Source: an uncultured Tannerella sp. (GTDB lineage: Bacteria > Bacteroidota > Bacteroidia > Bacteroidales > Tannerellaceae). From it: 6,780 nucleotides of DNA. The notes beneath the pieces are model-generated. The model was not told the origin of the DNA. It did no database searches and saw only the letters and a program-made list of their open reading frames with translations. Both the position numbers and the translations under genes were made by a program. Shown here piece by piece: positions 5,398 to 6,780 of this stretch (positions within the stretch are counted from its first letter, which is position 1; each line of letters opens with the position of its first letter). The stretch lies in NCBI GenBank assembly GCA_938036405.1, contig CALHPT010000036.1, positions 1 to 6,780 on the forward strand. Reading direction: 5' to 3'.

Positions 5398-6666
5398 TCA
5401 ACGGGCTTCGGCAGGGCTAACGGGGACCATTTTATAGAGTCGATCGGAGGGGCGAACCTTTTCCGCGGTGCGGATGGAGAATCGCTCGCCCTTGGTGGTG
5501 GTCTGCACGGGCTGGAGGTCGACGCGGATCTCGCGGATGGTCTCGAAAACGGCGCCGGTGGTGGGGCCCGTGATCACGACCTCGTCGCCGACGCTGAGCG
5601 AGCCGCTCTCCATCTCGAACTCGGCCACGCCGATGCCGCTGAAGTACTTCACGCCGCGGGCCACGTACTCCTTGCGGCGCGTGGCGCTGGAGCCGTAGCG
5701 GTGGGTCCACTCGCCGAGGCGCTGGCCGAGGTAGTAGCCGTTCCAGAAGCCGCGGTTGAAGACGGTCGAGAGGCGCTCGTCCCAGTCGGCTATGCGGGCC
5801 TCGTCGAAGGTGCCGTCACAGCAGGCGGCGGCCGCCTCGGCGTAGCAAGAGGTGACGGTGCGCACGTATTCCGGCCCCCGCGCGCGGCCCTCGATCTTGA
5901 AGACGCGTACGCCGGCGTCGATGAGTTTGTTGAGGAAATGGATCGTCTTGAGGTCTTTGGGCGACATGATGTAGGCGTTGTCGACGTCCAGCTCGTGGTT
6001 CGTCTCGCGGTCGCGGACGGTGTAGCTGCGGCGGCAGATCTGGTTGCAGGCGCCGCGGTTGGCGGAGGCGTTCATCTCGTGCAGACTGAGGTAGCATTTG
6101 CCGGAGACGGCCATGCAGAGGGCGCCGTGGCAAAACATTTCGAGGCGTACGGGCTCGCCTTTCGGGCCTCGGATGTTGCGCTCGCGGATGGCCCGATGGA
6201 TGGCGCTGACTTGGTCCAGATTGAGCTCGCGGGCCAGAACGGCCACGTCGGCAAAGCGGGCGTAGAAGGCGAGGGCTTCGACGTTGGCGATGTTGAGCTG
6301 GGTGGAGAGGTGAACCTCCTGGCCGATGTCGGAGGCATAGTTCATGGCGGCCACGTCGGCAGCGATGATGGCCGAGACGCCGGCCTCGAGCGAGGCGTCG
6401 ATGACGCGTCGCATGGTGTCCAGATCGGCGTCGTAGAGGACGGTGTTGACCGTCAGGTAGCTCTTCACGCCGTGGTCGGCGCAGGTGGCGGCGATGCGGC
6501 GGAGGTCGTCCGTGGTGAAGTTGTTGGACGATCGGGCGCGCATGTTGAGCCCCTCGACGCCAAAGTAGATCGAGTCGGCTCCGCCCTGAATGGCGGCCAT
6601 GAGCGACTCGTACGACCCGGCCGGTGACATCACCTCCAGGTCGCTTCGCTGATATTCTTTATTCAT
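5398..6666 (-). CDS. U32-family protein, TrhP (YegQ)-like probable tRNA hydroxylase
   Basis: A 422-residue cytosolic protein of family U32, often labelled collagenase-like peptidase. Residues 176-194 (EMFCHGALCMAVSGKCYLS) fit the U32 signature E-x-F-x2-G-[SA]-[LIVM]-C-x4-G-x-C-x-[LIVM]-S exactly. C184, C191, C207 and C211 are placed like the cysteines that hold an iron-sulfur cluster in U32 hydroxylases. Other shared features are VMSPAGSYESL (12-22), HLSTQLN (119-125), YIMSPKDL (232-239) and FKIEGR (256-261). A C-terminal beta domain (about 335-415) matches the U32 C-terminal domain. Length and motif order resemble E. coli TrhP, which makes 5-hydroxyuridine at tRNA position 34; protease activity is doubtful. 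The ATG at 6664-6666 puts the first strand at its usual place. It converges on tRNA-Leu. No terminator is visible directly after the stop. Confidence 0.93.
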   Translation of the reverse strand: MNKEYQRSDLEVMSPAGSYESLMAAIQGGADSIYFGVEGLNMRARSSNNFTTDDLRRIAATCADHGVKSYLTVNTVLYDADLDTMRRVIDASLEAGVSAIIAADVAAMNYASDIGQEVHLSTQLNIANVEALAFYARFADVAVLARELNLDQVSAIHRAIRERNIRGPKGEPVRLEMFCHGALCMAVSGKCYLSLHEMNASANRGACNQICRRSYTVRDRETNHELDVDNAYIMSPKDLKTIHFLNKLIDAGVRVFKIEGRARGPEYVRTVTSCYAEAAAACCDGTFDEARIADWDERLSTVFNRGFWNGYYLGQRLGEWTHRYGSSATRRKEYVARGVKYFSGIGVAEFEMESGSLSVGDEVVITGPTTGAVFETIREIRVDLQPVQTTTKGERFSIRTAEKVRPSDRLYKMVPVSPAEAR

Positions 6667-6780
6667 ATTGTTGATGTTCCACGTGAGAAATGAGAAGCTG
6701 TTTTGAATTTATTGGATGATTGTTTGATGGAGCTGTTTGGGCAAATCTTTCTCCTTTCTGTTTCGGGTCTATCGGGGCCT
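6667..6780. other. Upstream region of the U32 gene
   Basis: The sequence is AT-richer than the adjoining gene, as expected for a promoter region, but I see no TAnnTTTG element on the - strand and no ribosome binding site. On the + strand an ATG at 6727 opens a frame to the window edge (MELFGQIFLLSVSGLSGP), too short to judge. No hairpin or repeat stands out. Confidence 0.4.

Noticed and set aside
5332..6627. 431-codon + strand open frame opposite the U32 gene
   Set aside because: It begins with TTG, is rich in Ala, Gly, Val and Asp from antisense GC-rich codons, and has no domain. The U32 motifs on the other strand are unambiguous.
6727..6780. Start of a + strand gene (MELFGQIFLLSV...) running off the right edge
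   Set aside because: Only 18 codons are visible, the ATG follows directly on a TTTG, and there is no promoter at a usable distance.

Overview
The window looks like chromosomal DNA from a Bacteroidales bacterium. Three things point there: promoter elements of the TAnnTTTG type (TATCTTTG before the M48 gene, TATATTTG before the tRNA), the absence of clear Shine-Dalgarno sequences before any gene, and the gene families present. The coding DNA is GC-rich for this order. A high-GC Tannerella-like species would fit, but I cannot settle the genus from the sequence alone.

Layout. Bases 1-289 have no assignable gene, only an open frame running in from the left edge and a cluster of short inverted repeats. 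Then, on the + strand: a hotdog-fold acyl-CoA thioesterase (290-685), dprA for DNA processing in natural transformation (697-1872), a five-helix membrane phosphoethanolamine transferase of the EptA/CptA type (1915-3609), a secreted M48 zinc metalloprotease (3675-4475) with its own promoter, and tRNA-Leu with anticodon CAA (4559-4642) with its own promoter and a strong intrinsic terminator. A U32-family protein of the TrhP (tRNA hydroxylase) type lies on the - strand (5398-6666), convergent with all of these. The last 114 bases are its upstream region.

The thioesterase, dprA and the transferase are tightly packed and probably co-transcribed, although their functions (acyl-CoA or lipid metabolism, DNA uptake, lipid A decoration) are not obviously linked. 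The M48 gene and the tRNA are separate units.

The most unusual part is the convergent intergenic region between the tRNA terminator and the U32 gene. It holds a tandem array of at least thirteen units, each exactly 42 bp (4765-5310), in two blocks. The four left-hand units are GC-richer, and in one - strand frame three of them encode a KLDE-containing 14-residue repeat. The nine right-hand units are AT-rich and non-coding. Each carries an odd-length palindrome of the form AAAYAGA-N-TCTRTTT, with compensated substitutions in the arms and any of the four bases at the centre. This suggests a phased set of protein-binding or structural elements. I find no nearby gene that explains it.
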